64,000 nucleotides of DNA from JAMHWD01 sp035911135 (GCA_035911135.1 JAMHWD010000027.1:1-64000), one strand, 5' to 3'. Positions 15,880 through 24,850 are shown, numbered from the stretch's first letter. Numbers and translations: made by a program. Notes: generated from the letters alone by a model not told the origin.

Positions 15880-16449
15880 GTGACCGATAATCCCAAAAAT
15901 TCCATCCGCGAAGAAGCGAAACGTCACCGCGACAGGCTGGATAACGACCCAGCCGCACCGGAAGCCGCGGCGCGTTTGTTCATAGAGGCTTTTGATCCGC
16001 AGCCGGGGCATAAAATATCGCTCTACTGGCCCAAGGGGCGGGAATTTGCCACGCTGCCGCTGATTGATGCGCTAATTGAGCGCGGGTGTATTTGCCTGTT
16101 GCCGCGCATGGTAAAAGACAGCCGCATTCTGGAATTTCACAGTTGGGATGGCCAAAGCGATCTCATCGCCGGTGATATGGGTATATTGCAGCCAGCACCC
16201 ACGCAGGCCGAAAGGCCGGATATTGTTGTTGTGCCCTTATTGGCCTTTGACCGGCGCGGGCACAGGCTTGGTTACGGGCGGGGCTATTACGATGCCACGC
16301 TGGATGAATTACGCAAAGGGCACAAAATAAAGGCGGTGGGCTGGGCTTACGCCGAACAGGCGGTGTTGTTTAATCTCCCCGCGGATCAATATGATCAGAC
16401 CCTTGATTATGTGATCACGCAGAATGCTGTACATTCCTTTGGGACGTGA
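15880..16449 (+). CDS. ygfA: 5-formyltetrahydrofolate cyclo-ligase
   Basis: The enzyme converts 5-formyl-THF to 5,10-methenyl-THF using ATP. The C-terminal ATP/Mg signature RLGYGRGYYDATLDEL is present, with PLLAFDRRGHRLG before it. 189 residues is normal. The start is GTG 15880, nine bases after GGGGAG. Linkage with 6S RNA upstream is ancient; in gammaproteobacteria the two are co-transcribed. A terminator separates them here. Confidence 0.93.
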   Translation: MTDNPKNSIREEAKRHRDRLDNDPAAPEAAARLFIEAFDPQPGHKISLYWPKGREFATLPLIDALIERGCICLLPRMVKDSRILEFHSWDGQSDLIAGDMGILQPAPTQAERPDIVVVPLLAFDRRGHRLGYGRGYYDATLDELRKGHKIKAVGWAYAEQAVLFNLPADQYDQTLDYVITQNAVHSFGT

Positions 16450-16464
16450 TATAAAAGAATCGCT

Positions 16465-17283
16465 ATGCGCATATTGTTCATTGGCGATGTAATGGGGCGT
16501 TCGGGGCGCGAAGCTCTGGCCCGGCATCTGCCGCTTCTTCATGAAAAGCTTAAACCCGATGTCACGATCGTGAACGGCGAAAACGCCGTGCATGGCAAGG
16601 GCATTAATGAAAAAACCTGCAAAGGGTTTTATGAGCTGGGCGTGGATTGCATCACCACCGGCAATCATGTCTGGGACCAGCGCGAAGTAATCCCGTATAT
16701 CCAGTCCAGCCAGCGCCTGATCCGCCCGATCAATTATCCGCCCGGCGCGCCGGGGCGCGGCATGGCGGAAGTCAAACTGACCGATGGCCGGGTTATCAAG
16801 GTGCTGAATGCCATGGGCCGTTTGTTCATGGATGATCTGGATTGCCCGTTTCAAAAAGTCACGGAGGCCTTGGAAAAGGAGCGCCTTGGCAAGACCGCGC
16901 AAGCCATATTCATTGATTTTCATGCCGAGACGACATCCGAGAAAATGTCATTTGCCCATTATTTTGATGGCCGCGTATCGGCCGTTGTGGGGACGCATAC
17001 GCATGTGCCCACCGCCGATTGCCATGTTATGCCCAAGGGAACGGGATTTCAGGCCGATGCCGGCATGACCGGCGATTACAACAGCGTGATCGGTGTGGAA
17101 AAGGAAATTGCCATTCATCGTTTTGTCCGCAAGACGCCGGGCGAGGGCATGAAGCCAGCGCAAGCCGAGGGGACGGTTTGCGGTACGTTCATCATTACCA
17201 ATGACAATACCGGCCTTGCACAAAGTATTCGGCCGGTTCGCGTTGGCCCAATTTTAGAAAACATCATCCCAGAGGAGAAATAA
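16465..17283 (+). CDS. YmdB-family metallophosphoesterase
   Basis: This is a dinuclear-metal phosphoesterase of the TIGR00282/YmdB family; the Bacillus member hydrolyses 2',3'-cyclic nucleotides. Metal ligands are visible in order: the start MRILFIGDVMGRSGRE, the segment NGENAVHGKGINEKT, TTGNHVWDQREV, and the later histidines in DFHAETTSEKMSFAHY and VVGTHTHVPTAD. At 272 residues it is full length. It lies 15 bases after 5-FCL and seven before the TerC gene, so the three are probably one transcript. Its substrate here is not known. Confidence 0.9.
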   Translation: MRILFIGDVMGRSGREALARHLPLLHEKLKPDVTIVNGENAVHGKGINEKTCKGFYELGVDCITTGNHVWDQREVIPYIQSSQRLIRPINYPPGAPGRGMAEVKLTDGRVIKVLNAMGRLFMDDLDCPFQKVTEALEKERLGKTAQAIFIDFHAETTSEKMSFAHYFDGRVSAVVGTHTHVPTADCHVMPKGTGFQADAGMTGDYNSVIGVEKEIAIHRFVRKTPGEGMKPAQAEGTVCGTFIITNDNTGLAQSIRPVRVGPILENIIPEEK

Positions 17284-17289
17284 AGAAAG

Positions 17290-18861
17290 ATGGAATTCCT
17301 GCTCGACCCAACGATATGGGCCGGTCTTGTGACATTGGTGGTACTCGAAATTGTTCTGGGTATCGACAACCTGATCTTTATCGCCATTCTTTCGGACAAA
17401 CTCCCGCCCGACCAACGCCAGAAGGCGCGGGTTATCGGTCTTTCGTTGGCCCTGCTGATGCGCCTTGTGCTGCTGGCCAGTATTTCATGGCTGACCACGC
17501 TGACCAGCCCATTATTCAGCATTTTAGGGCACGGCGTATCGGGGCGAGATCTTATCCTGCTGCTGGGGGGTGCTTTCCTGCTCTTCAAGGCCACGATGGA
17601 GCTGCATGAGAAACTCGAAGGCTCAAATTACCGCAAAACCGGGCCTATTCATTATGCGACATTCTGGCATGTGATCGTACAGATCGTTGTGCTGGATGCT
17701 GTGTTCTCGCTGGATGCTGTGATTACCGCCGTGGGTATGACTCAGCATATCGGCGTTGCAATGGCAGCCGTGATCATTGCGATTGTTGTGATGATGCTGG
17801 CCAGCAATCCATTGATGAACTTTGTCAGCCAAAGGCCGACTGTTGTTATCCTGTGCCTTGGATTCCTGTTGATGATTGGCTTTAGCCTGATCGTTGAGGG
17901 GCTGGGCTTTCATATTCCAAAAGGTTATCTCTATGCTGCTATTGGGTTCTCGGTGCTTATCGAGGCGTTCAACCAGTTCGCGCAGAATAACCGCCGCAAG
18001 AATTACGAGAAAATCGACCCGCGAACCCGCCTGTCCGAGGCCGTGATTGGTTTGCTGGGCAGCAAAACGGCCAACCCGACGATCCAGACGGAGCTGGCTA
18101 ATCTCAAGCCGCGCCGCGAGGAAGAAATGGATGTCTTCAAGCCGGAAGAGCGCCTGATGATTAACCGGGTGCTCCAACTTTCGGAGCAGCCTGTTCGCGC
18201 GATCATGACACCGCGCAGCGATCTGTACTGGATTGATCTGAATGACGATCCTCAAGTCATCGAGCGCGAGGTTTATGAATGTTCCTATTCCTGCATCGTT
18301 GTCGCGCGGGAAGGGGATATGAACGAGCCGATGGGCGTTCTCCTGAAAAAAGATATCGCCGATATGTTCCTGGAAAACAAGACCATGGCCGCGCTGGAGA
18401 AAATCATCCGCCAGCCACTGGTTATCCCCGACACCATGACGGTTTTGCAGACCATGGATTCTTTCCGCAAGAACAAGCTGCATATTGCCTTTGTGATTGA
18501 TGAATATGGCACGCTGGAAGGTCTGGTAACCTTGACGGATGTCATGGAAGCCATCGCCGGCGACATGCCGGAAGATCACGATAGCGAAGATGATTTCACC
18601 TATGAAACGCGCGAGCCGGATGATTTTATCATCAACGGAAATTTGACTCTGCAGGAGTTGACCGAAATCTTGGGAATGACAGAGTTTCCGCCGGGTGATT
18701 ATTCCACCGCCGCCGGCATTGCCCTGAACGTTCTTCAGAAGCTTCCCAATGAAGGGGATCAGTTTGTGCTGGGCGATTTTATCTTTACGATTCAGGCTAT
18801 GGACGGAAGACGGGTGAGCCGCATTCACATCCGGCGGGAAAACCAGTCAGTTCTGTTTTAG
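17290..18861 (+). CDS. TerC-family membrane protein with CBS pair and CorC/HlyC domain
   Basis: The protein has three parts. The first is an N-terminal TerC domain of about seven membrane segments (residues 1-235), with conserved acidic residues in VVLEIVLGIDNLIFIAIL and VVLDAVFSLDAVITAVG. The second is a CBS pair (about 295-420; RAIMTPRSDLYWIDLNDD, EYGTLEGLVTLTDVMEAIAG). The third is a C-terminal transporter-associated CorC/HlyC domain (about 440-520). Such YoaE/YegH-like proteins are thought to export metal ions such as manganese; the substrate cannot be read here. GAGGAG in the ymdB-like end provides the ribosome-binding site. It converges with the next gene with a four-base overlap. Confidence 0.9.
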   Translation: MEFLLDPTIWAGLVTLVVLEIVLGIDNLIFIAILSDKLPPDQRQKARVIGLSLALLMRLVLLASISWLTTLTSPLFSILGHGVSGRDLILLLGGAFLLFKATMELHEKLEGSNYRKTGPIHYATFWHVIVQIVVLDAVFSLDAVITAVGMTQHIGVAMAAVIIAIVVMMLASNPLMNFVSQRPTVVILCLGFLLMIGFSLIVEGLGFHIPKGYLYAAIGFSVLIEAFNQFAQNNRRKNYEKIDPRTRLSEAVIGLLGSKTANPTIQTELANLKPRREEEMDVFKPEERLMINRVLQLSEQPVRAIMTPRSDLYWIDLNDDPQVIEREVYECSYSCIVVAREGDMNEPMGVLLKKDIADMFLENKTMAALEKIIRQPLVIPDTMTVLQTMDSFRKNKLHIAFVIDEYGTLEGLVTLTDVMEAIAGDMPEDHDSEDDFTYETREPDDFIINGNLTLQELTEILGMTEFPPGDYSTAAGIALNVLQKLPNEGDQFVLGDFIFTIQAMDGRRVSRIHIRRENQSVLF

Positions 18862-19406
18862 GCCGGTTTGATGCCTTCAGGCTTTTTCTCGAAATAGCGC
18901 ATGCACGCATCATTCAGCGCGTCAATCAGTTCCATGCCGTGACGCCCGCCATCGCCCTTGATCCGGCCAAGCACGACGGCGCGAATGGTGGTGTGATAAG
19001 CCAGAATAATCTCGATGACTTCTGCATCCGGAGTTTCAATGACTTCCAGAAACTGGATCAGCTTGTCGGCGATTTTGGTCACCAGCGGATAATGAAACAT
19101 GCCGCCATTGGCCTTGAGCTGCATACCCGGATAGAGCATCGCAATAATCAGCGTTTCCGGATCATCGTTAAAATTGGCGTTTTTAGCCCCTTCAATGCCC
19201 TTCATCAGGCTTTCCAGATAAATTTCGGCCAAGGGCAGGAAATCAACCGTATTGCTCTCCAGTAGTTCTTGCGCCTTGTTGAGAATGGCCTCGCTCAGGC
19301 CGCCGGATCCGACCTTTGATTTCAGAACATTGGGCGGCGTGATAAACTCAGCGCGCCGGCGCGGCTGCTGGTTGAAATGATCCATATCGGAACTTCTGGT
19401 ATCCAT
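18858..19406 (-). CDS. Hypothetical protein, 182 aa, partner of a response regulator
   Basis: I do not recognise a named domain. The protein is soluble and helical, with no signal peptide. The N-terminal 30 residues are basic and probably flexible (FNQQPRRRAEFITPP). The core contains LLESNTVDFLPLAEIYLESL and EVIEIILAYHTTIRAVVLGR. It starts 27 bases after the single-domain response regulator with AAGG upstream, so the two form a unit. It may be an effector or adaptor of that regulator; this is inference from linkage. Confidence 0.7.
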   Translation of the reverse strand: MDTRSSDMDHFNQQPRRRAEFITPPNVLKSKVGSGGLSEAILNKAQELLESNTVDFLPLAEIYLESLMKGIEGAKNANFNDDPETLIIAMLYPGMQLKANGGMFHYPLVTKIADKLIQFLEVIETPDAEVIEIILAYHTTIRAVVLGRIKGDGGRHGMELIDALNDACMRYFEKKPEGIKPA

Positions 19407-19433
19407 TGATTAGACCTTAAATTGGATATTAGC

Positions 19434-20003
19434 TTAGCTATCTGTCGGAACTTCCACACGGCGGTAGGGGCCAGAGGAAAAATCAACGCGCATGGGTTCA
19501 GATGATGCCGCGCCGAAGTCATTTTCACGGCGGTAGGGGCCGTAATAGGAAATGTTGCGGTTGCGGCGGCGGTCTGGTCCAAAGAAATCATCCGAGCGCA
19601 CGAATTGGCGCGGACGCTCGATGACCTGCGCGATACGGCGATAAAGGTCGCGGGCATTAAAAGGTTTCACCAGAAATTCTGTCACGCCAGCATCACGCGC
19701 CTGCAGCACGCGGCGCTTTTCGCTAAAACCTGTCATCAGAATAACGGGAACAAACTGGTTGGGACTTTTGGGGTCGTTGCGGATCAGGCGCGTGAGGGAT
19801 ATCCCATCCATGGGCTTCATCATCCAGTCCGCAATCACCAGATCAGGGTTGATTTCCTTGAACAGCTTGAAGCCAGCTTCACCGTTTTTGGCGGTATAGA
19901 CCAGACCCACGCCAAAGGTCGTCAGGATCGATTTGGCAAGGTCCAGCATTGGTTGATTGTCCTCAACCAGAAGAATTTTTATGCCGTGGAACTGATAAGC
20001 CAT
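19434..20003 (-). CDS. Single-receiver response regulator with a GPxRR repeat tail
   Basis: The receiver domain (residues about 7-130) has the acidic pair in LLVEDNQPML, the phospho-acceptor Asp in DLVIADWMMKPMDG, the Thr in VILMTGF and the Lys in FLVKPFNARDL. There is no output domain. The 55-residue tail repeats a short basic motif three times: FFGPDRRRN, YYGPYRREN and SSGPYRRVE. CheY-like proteins with FGPDRR tails occur in other alphaproteobacteria; the role of the tail is unknown. No sensor kinase is in the window. Confidence 0.87.
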   Translation of the reverse strand: MAYQFHGIKILLVEDNQPMLDLAKSILTTFGVGLVYTAKNGEAGFKLFKEINPDLVIADWMMKPMDGISLTRLIRNDPKSPNQFVPVILMTGFSEKRRVLQARDAGVTEFLVKPFNARDLYRRIAQVIERPRQFVRSDDFFGPDRRRNRNISYYGPYRRENDFGAASSEPMRVDFSSGPYRRVEVPTDS

Positions 20004-20207
20004 CTGAAATGGATCCCATGCTTCTGATATTATTGTAAGGTTTTGGCAGTATGGTTGTAAACCGCAAACGCAAAGACGCTCCTTTATCAGTCATACCGCA
20101 TAACTTCTTTCATGAGGGTTAATGCGCTATGAAAATTTTAGCCACCATCTTGAAGGATGCGGGGGTAAAGGGGTATAAAAGCAGCGATTAACGGGAGTAA
20201 CAAGACA

Positions 20208-20966
20208 ATGGCAGGTCATTCCAAATGGGCCAATATTCAGCATAGAAAAGGCCGTCAGGACAAGATGAAGGCGAAGCTTTTCGCCAAGATTGGCCGTGAG
20301 ATTACGGTTGCAGCCAAGATGAGTGGCGGTGATCCGGCTATGAACCCTCGTCTCAGGCTGGCGATAGCGGCGGCCAAGAGCAATTCCATGCCCAAGGACC
20401 GTATCGAGCGCGCCATTGTCAGCGGAACCGGTGCGGGCGCGGATATGGCCGATTATTTCGAGATTCGTTATGAAGGCTATGGCCCCGGAGGCGTAGCGAT
20501 TATCGTTGAGGCCTTGAGCGATAACAAAAACCGCACCGCCAGCGTGGTGCGCTCAACCTTCACCAAATATGGCGGAAATCTGGGGGAAACAGGGTCGGTC
20601 GGGTTTATGTTTGACCGTGTGGGGGAAATTATTTACCCCGCGGCCGCCGCCAGCGCCGATGCCATGTTTGAGGCCGCGCTTGAGGCCGGGGCCAGCAACG
20701 TCGAGAGCGACGAGCAGGGCCATGAGATTACCTGCGATCCCAATGATTATGGCGGGGTTTTGGAGGCGCTGGATGCCAAATTTGGCGCAGCCGAGCGTGC
20801 GGGCCTTATCTGGCGGCCCAATGTGCAGGCTCCTGTGGGCGAGGAACAAGCGCAGGCCGTTCTTAAGCTGGTTGAAATTCTTGAAGAAGACGATGATGTT
20901 CAAAGCGTCACGACCAATCTCGATGTATCCGATGAAATCATGGAAAAACTCATGGCCAGCGCTTAA
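20208..20966 (+). CDS. yebC: YebC/PmpR-family protein (TACO1-like)
   Basis: The family start MAGHSKWANIQHRKGRQD is exact, and the remaining conserved blocks follow (DRIERAIVSGTGAGADMADY, YEGYGPGGVAIIVEALSDNK, NLGETGSVGFMF). YebC proteins act as translation factors at proline stretches or as DNA-binding regulators, depending on the organism. 252 residues is normal. GGGAG lies 11 bases before the start. Only 10 bases separate it from ruvC, the usual alphaproteobacterial order. Confidence 0.95.
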   Translation: MAGHSKWANIQHRKGRQDKMKAKLFAKIGREITVAAKMSGGDPAMNPRLRLAIAAAKSNSMPKDRIERAIVSGTGAGADMADYFEIRYEGYGPGGVAIIVEALSDNKNRTASVVRSTFTKYGGNLGETGSVGFMFDRVGEIIYPAAAASADAMFEAALEAGASNVESDEQGHEITCDPNDYGGVLEALDAKFGAAERAGLIWRPNVQAPVGEEQAQAVLKLVEILEEDDDVQSVTTNLDVSDEIMEKLMASA

Positions 20967-20975
20967 ACTGGTTTT

Positions 20976-21476
20976 ATGAAGATTCTCGGCATCGACCCCG
21001 GTTTGCAGAAATGCGGCTGGGGGATCATCACCTCAGTAGATAATCGTCTTAGTTTTGTAGCCAGCGGCCTGATCAAGGCTGATGTGACCTTGCCCATGGC
21101 GACACGGCTTGCCTGCATTCATAAGGAATTATGCACCGTTCTTGAGATGTTTAAACCCGATCTGGCGGCAATCGAGGAAACCTTTGTCAATGCCAACCCC
21201 GCATCGGCATTAAAGCTGGGGCAGGCGCGTGGCGTTGCTATGGCTGTTCCGGCGCTTTATGGGCTGGATGTTGCGGAATATGCCGCCAATACCATCAAAA
21301 AATCCATCGTCGGCAGCGGCCATGCGGCCAAGGACCAGATGGGTATGATGGTCAAGGTTTTGCTGCCATCCTCCGGCTTGGTGAGCGCCGATGAGGCTGA
21401 TGCTTTGGCCGTGGCCATTACCCACGCACATCATGGCGCGGTGCAAGTATCAAGGTACAAGTTGCAAGAACGCTAG
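20976..21476 (+). CDS. ruvC: Holliday-junction resolvase RuvC
   Basis: RuvC cuts Holliday junctions symmetrically. Acidic catalytic residues are visible: Asp7 in MKILGIDPGLQKCGWG, Glu in AAIEETFVNANPASALKLGQ, and the C-terminal Asp pair in SADEADALAVAITHAHH. At 166 residues it is full length. The stop codon lies inside an inverted repeat (21459-21493). Confidence 0.96.
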   Translation: MKILGIDPGLQKCGWGIITSVDNRLSFVASGLIKADVTLPMATRLACIHKELCTVLEMFKPDLAAIEETFVNANPASALKLGQARGVAMAVPALYGLDVAEYAANTIKKSIVGSGHAAKDQMGMMVKVLLPSSGLVSADEADALAVAITHAHHGAVQVSRYKLQER

Positions 21477-21493
21477 GAATCCTCTTGCAACTT
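21459..21493 (+). repeat. Inverted repeat spanning the ruvC stop codon
   Basis: A perfect 11-bp stem AAGTTGCAAGA/TCTTGCAACTT encloses a 13-base loop containing the ruvC stop. Outer bases CAAGGT (21451-21456) and ACCTTG (21503-21508) can pair across an asymmetric bulge and lengthen the stem. No T-run follows, so it is not a standard terminator. It may affect mRNA stability or ruvA translation. Confidence 0.75.
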
Positions 21494-21520
21494 AGGCATT
21501 GAACCTTGAAAATCTAAGGC

Positions 21521-22147
21521 ATGATCGGAAAACTCTCTGGCATTATCGACAGCTTCGGCGAGACGCATCTTATTCTGGATGTAGGCGGAGTCGGCTATCT
21601 GGTGCAGGCCAGCCGCCGCACTTTAAGCCGTATTGGACAAACGGGCGACCGCGCCAGCCTGTTGATCGATACGCATGTCCGCGAGGATGCGCTGACATTA
21701 TACGGCTTTGCCGATGCCGCCGAGCAGCAATGGTTCCGGCTGCTGACCTCGGTGCAGGGGGTGGGGCCTAAAGCCGGTTTTGCTATTCTGGCCGTTTGCC
21801 CGGCTGAAAAACTGGCCGTTGTGATCGCAGCGCAGGATAAGGCTGCCTTGACGCAGGCCGACGGCGTGGGGCCGAAGCTGGCCTTGCGGATCCTGACCGA
21901 ACTCAAGGATAAGGCTGGGAAAATCGAGTTATCCCCAAAATCTGGGGACCGTCCTGTGGATAAGTCTGTGAAAAGCAATGATGAGAGCAGCGGATCGGCG
22001 AGCGTCAGTCATGATGCCGTATCCGCATTGGTCAATCTAGGTTACGGGCGTGCCGAAGCTTATAGCGCGGTTATGGCCGTGAAGGAAAAGGCCAATGACA
22101 ATCTGCAAGATATTATCAAGGAAGCTTTGAAGGAGCTGATGCGATGA
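21521..22147 (+). CDS. ruvA: Holliday-junction branch-migration protein RuvA
   Basis: RuvA binds the four-way junction and loads RuvB. Domain I opens MIGKLSGIIDSFGETHLILD. The helix-hairpin-helix motifs are LTSVQGVGPKAGFAIL and LTQADGVGPKLALRILTELK. The C-terminal domain III that contacts RuvB reads ALVNLGYGRAEAYSAV. 208 residues is normal. The stop overlaps the ruvB start in ATGA, so the two are translationally coupled. Confidence 0.96.
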   Translation: MIGKLSGIIDSFGETHLILDVGGVGYLVQASRRTLSRIGQTGDRASLLIDTHVREDALTLYGFADAAEQQWFRLLTSVQGVGPKAGFAILAVCPAEKLAVVIAAQDKAALTQADGVGPKLALRILTELKDKAGKIELSPKSGDRPVDKSVKSNDESSGSASVSHDAVSALVNLGYGRAEAYSAVMAVKEKANDNLQDIIKEALKELMR

Positions 22148-23196
22148 GCGGCGCTCTTGAGAAAAACCATAATCTGGCCCGTGAAGGACAGATAACGGAA
22201 AAAGGCGAAGAGGGCGCATTGCGGCCGCTTAGCCTTGATGAATTTATCGGGCAGAAGGCGCTGCGCGAGAATTTACGTGTTTTTGTTGAGGCCGCCAAAT
22301 CGCGCGGCGATTCCATGGATCATGTATTGTTGTTTGGCCCGCCGGGGCTGGGCAAGACGACATTGGCGCAGATTGTCGCACGCGAGCTGGGCGTTGGTTT
22401 TCGCGCCACTTCCGGCCCTGTGATCTCCAAGGCCGGCGATCTGGCCGCGATCCTGACCAATCTCCAGCCCAATGATGTTTTATTCATAGATGAAATTCAC
22501 CGTCTGAATACAGCTGTAGAGGAAATTCTCTACCCGGCCATGGAGGACCGCAAGCTGGATCTGATTATCGGCGAAGGCCCGGCGGCGCGCTCCATTCAGA
22601 TTGATCTCGTGCCCTTTACGCTGGTTGGCGCAACGACGCGCAGCGGCCTTCTGACCAACCCTTTGCGCGATCGTTTCGGCATTCCGCTGCGTCTTGAATT
22701 TTATGAGGTGGATGAGCTGACAAAGATTGTTGAGCGCTCGGCAAGGCTTTTGGCTATGAACCTTGCCGCTGGTGCAGCAGAAGAAATCGCAAAACGCTCC
22801 CGCGGGACGCCGCGTATTGCAGGTCGCCTGACAAGGCGGGTCCGGGATTTTGCCCATGCCTCAAAGTCTGCCCAGATTAGCCGCGATCAGGTGAATGATG
22901 CGCTGAACCGTCTGGATGTCGATGGCGCGGGGCTTGATTCCATGGACAGGCGTTACCTCAAATGCATCGCCGATAATTACGGCGGCGGCCCTGTGGGTGT
23001 GGAAACACTTGCCGCGGCTTTGTCCGAGCAGCGCGACATGATCGAAGATGTCATTGAGCCCTATCTGATGCAGCAGGGCCTCGTCCAGCGCACGCCGCGC
23101 GGACGCATGATTTCCGCCAAGGGATTTTCCTATCTTGGGCTGGAGCCCAGATCACCACTGCAGGAGTTCGATTTTACCGATCATGACAAGTCATAG
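22144..23196 (+). CDS. ruvB: Holliday-junction branch-migration ATPase RuvB
   Basis: This AAA+ motor drives branch migration. Walker A is GPPGLGKT (residues 65-72), Walker B is FIDEIHRLN, sensor 1 is VGATTRSGLLTNPLRDRFG, and the C-terminal winged helix contains RTPRGRMISAKGFSYLGL. 350 residues is normal. It overlaps ruvA by four bases and ybgC by fourteen. Confidence 0.97.
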   Translation: MSGALEKNHNLAREGQITEKGEEGALRPLSLDEFIGQKALRENLRVFVEAAKSRGDSMDHVLLFGPPGLGKTTLAQIVARELGVGFRATSGPVISKAGDLAAILTNLQPNDVLFIDEIHRLNTAVEEILYPAMEDRKLDLIIGEGPAARSIQIDLVPFTLVGATTRSGLLTNPLRDRFGIPLRLEFYEVDELTKIVERSARLLAMNLAAGAAEEIAKRSRGTPRIAGRLTRRVRDFAHASKSAQISRDQVNDALNRLDVDGAGLDSMDRRYLKCIADNYGGGPVGVETLAAALSEQRDMIEDVIEPYLMQQGLVQRTPRGRMISAKGFSYLGLEPRSPLQEFDFTDHDKS

Positions 23197-23602
23197 TCTT
23201 TCTGCCCGCGTATATTACGAAGATACGGATGCGGGCGGCGTGATGTATCACGCCACATATCTGGGATTTGCCGAGCGCGGACGTACCGAATTTCTGCGTT
23301 ATATCGGTTATGATATCGGAACCCTGCAAAGGGAAGAGGGGTTGTTGTTCGTAGCAAGGCATCTGGAGATTGATTATTTGCGGCCTGCGCTGCTGGACGA
23401 TCTTCTGGAAATAAAGACGTCAATCTATGAGATTAAAAATTCGAGCTTTACCATGCGGCAGGTCTTTTCAAAGGGCGGGGAAAACATCGCGGAATTAAAG
23501 GTAACGCTTGTCTGTGTGGATATAAATACTATAAAACCTTTGAGATTACCTGATGTTTTGAAGTCCAAATTTACAAATTTTCTGGAAAAAGAGAGCGATT
23601 GA
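23183..23602 (+). CDS. ybgC: YbgC-type acyl-CoA thioesterase of the Tol system
   Basis: This is a hotdog-fold thioesterase. The family catalytic region YYEDTDAGGVMYHATYLGF contains the conserved Asp in the DTD segment. It is almost always the first gene of the tol cluster and associates with the membrane near Tol-Pal; its natural substrate is debated. The chosen ATG 23183 gives 139 residues and overlaps ruvB by 14 bases, while the frame from 23135 would add an N-terminus lying fully within ruvB. Confidence 0.92.
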   Translation: MTSHSLSARVYYEDTDAGGVMYHATYLGFAERGRTEFLRYIGYDIGTLQREEGLLFVARHLEIDYLRPALLDDLLEIKTSIYEIKNSSFTMRQVFSKGGENIAELKVTLVCVDINTIKPLRLPDVLKSKFTNFLEKESD

Positions 23603-23603
23603 A

Positions 23604-24374
23604 ATGGCAAGTGTTGTCGAACCGGTTGTAGAAGCCGTTGATCTGGGCGGGTCCGTTGCCGCCGTTCATGATTTGAGCATGTGGGGCCTGTTTATGATGG
23701 CCGACCCGGTCGTCAAGGCCGTGATGCTGATGCTGATTTTCGCCTCGATATGGTGCTGGGCGATTATCATTCAAAAGCGCAGCCTGATTGCCATGCTGAA
23801 CCGCCGAGCTTCCCGTTTTGAGGATTCTTTCTGGTCAGGCGAGCCGCTGGATAAAATCTATCAGCGCGTCAAAAACTCCAAGCAGGATCCGTTGCTGACA
23901 ACATTTTCTGCCGGGATGGATGAATGGCAGGCCGGGGTTGCGGGCGGTATGCCTTCCAAGGCCAGCATGCAGGCCAGCCTTACCCAGCGTGTCGAGCGCG
24001 CCATGAGTGTGACTATCGGCCGCGAGATGAACCGCCTTGAGCGCGGCATGACCTTTCTGGCCAGCGTGGGATCGACCGCGCCCTTTATCGGTCTTTTCGG
24101 TACGGTCTGGGGGATCATGAACAGCTTTGCGGCGATTGCCTCTACGAATAATACATCGCTGGCCGTTGTTGCGCCGGGTATCGCAGAAGCGCTGTTTGCC
24201 ACGGCTCTGGGCCTTGTTGCGGCCATTCCCGCCGTTCTGGCCTTTAACGTCTTTTCAACGGCGCTGAACCGCTACGGCGACCGCCTCGATGCCTTTGCCA
24301 ATGAATTCTCGGCTATCCTCTCGCGGCATCTTGATTCGATGGATCAGGAACCCGCAGAAAAGCAGGCGGCATAA
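23604..24374 (+). CDS. tolQ: Tol-Pal motor subunit TolQ
   Basis: TolQ is the MotA/ExbB-family inner-membrane proton channel subunit. The first membrane segment is near residues 35-55 (AVMLMLIFASIWCWAIII). The second and third lie at about 145-175 and 188-215, with the conserved FLASVGSTAPFIGLFGTVWG and PGIAEALFATALGLVAAIPA. 256 residues is slightly longer than the 230 of E. coli. The start is next to the ybgC stop, and tolR follows two bases after the tolQ stop. Confidence 0.96.
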   Translation: MASVVEPVVEAVDLGGSVAAVHDLSMWGLFMMADPVVKAVMLMLIFASIWCWAIIIQKRSLIAMLNRRASRFEDSFWSGEPLDKIYQRVKNSKQDPLLTTFSAGMDEWQAGVAGGMPSKASMQASLTQRVERAMSVTIGREMNRLERGMTFLASVGSTAPFIGLFGTVWGIMNSFAAIASTNNTSLAVVAPGIAEALFATALGLVAAIPAVLAFNVFSTALNRYGDRLDAFANEFSAILSRHLDSMDQEPAEKQAA

Positions 24375-24376
24375 TC

Positions 24377-24832
24377 ATGGGCGCATCTCTGGGCGGCGGC
24401 AAAGGCGGTAAAGGGCGTGGACGGCGCGGCGGCGGCGGATCATTCCGCCCCATGGCGGATATCAATGTCACGCCGATGGTTGATGTCATGCTGGTGCTGC
24501 TGATTGTCTTTATGGTGGCGGCTCCCTTGCTGACGGCTGGCGTGCCTGTCGATCTACCCGATTCAGCGGCCAAGCCTTTAAACGAGGAAGAAAACAAGCC
24601 GATTGAGATATCAGTTTCCAAGGAAGATAAAATCTATATTGGCGAAACCGAAGTTGAAATGGATCGCCTTGTGCCATTATTGCAGGCCATGACCGAAGGC
24701 CAGACGGATCGGCGCATTTATATCCGCGGCGACCAGAGCCTGTCATACGGCAAGATTATGGGCCTGATCGGCGCGGTCAGCGGCGCAGGCTTTACAAAGG
24801 TCGCCCTGATTTCCGAAGCCAAGGGCGGTTGA
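24377..24832 (+). CDS. tolR: Tol-Pal motor subunit TolR
   Basis: TolR (ExbD family) is a single-pass inner-membrane protein. A glycine/arginine-rich N-terminus of about 25 residues precedes MADINVTPMVDVMLVLLIVF, which carries the conserved membrane Asp needed for proton coupling. The periplasmic domain ends with KIMGLIGAVSGAGFTKVALI. 151 residues. The long Gly-rich lead is common in alphaproteobacteria. Confidence 0.95.
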   Translation: MGASLGGGKGGKGRGRRGGGGSFRPMADINVTPMVDVMLVLLIVFMVAAPLLTAGVPVDLPDSAAKPLNEEENKPIEISVSKEDKIYIGETEVEMDRLVPLLQAMTEGQTDRRIYIRGDQSLSYGKIMGLIGAVSGAGFTKVALISEAKGG

Positions 24833-24850
24833 TGAGGCAAGGTGTAACCG

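Noticed and set aside
17623..18828. 401-codon minus-strand frame
   Set aside because: It is antisense to the TerC/CBS gene, whose motifs are unmistakable.
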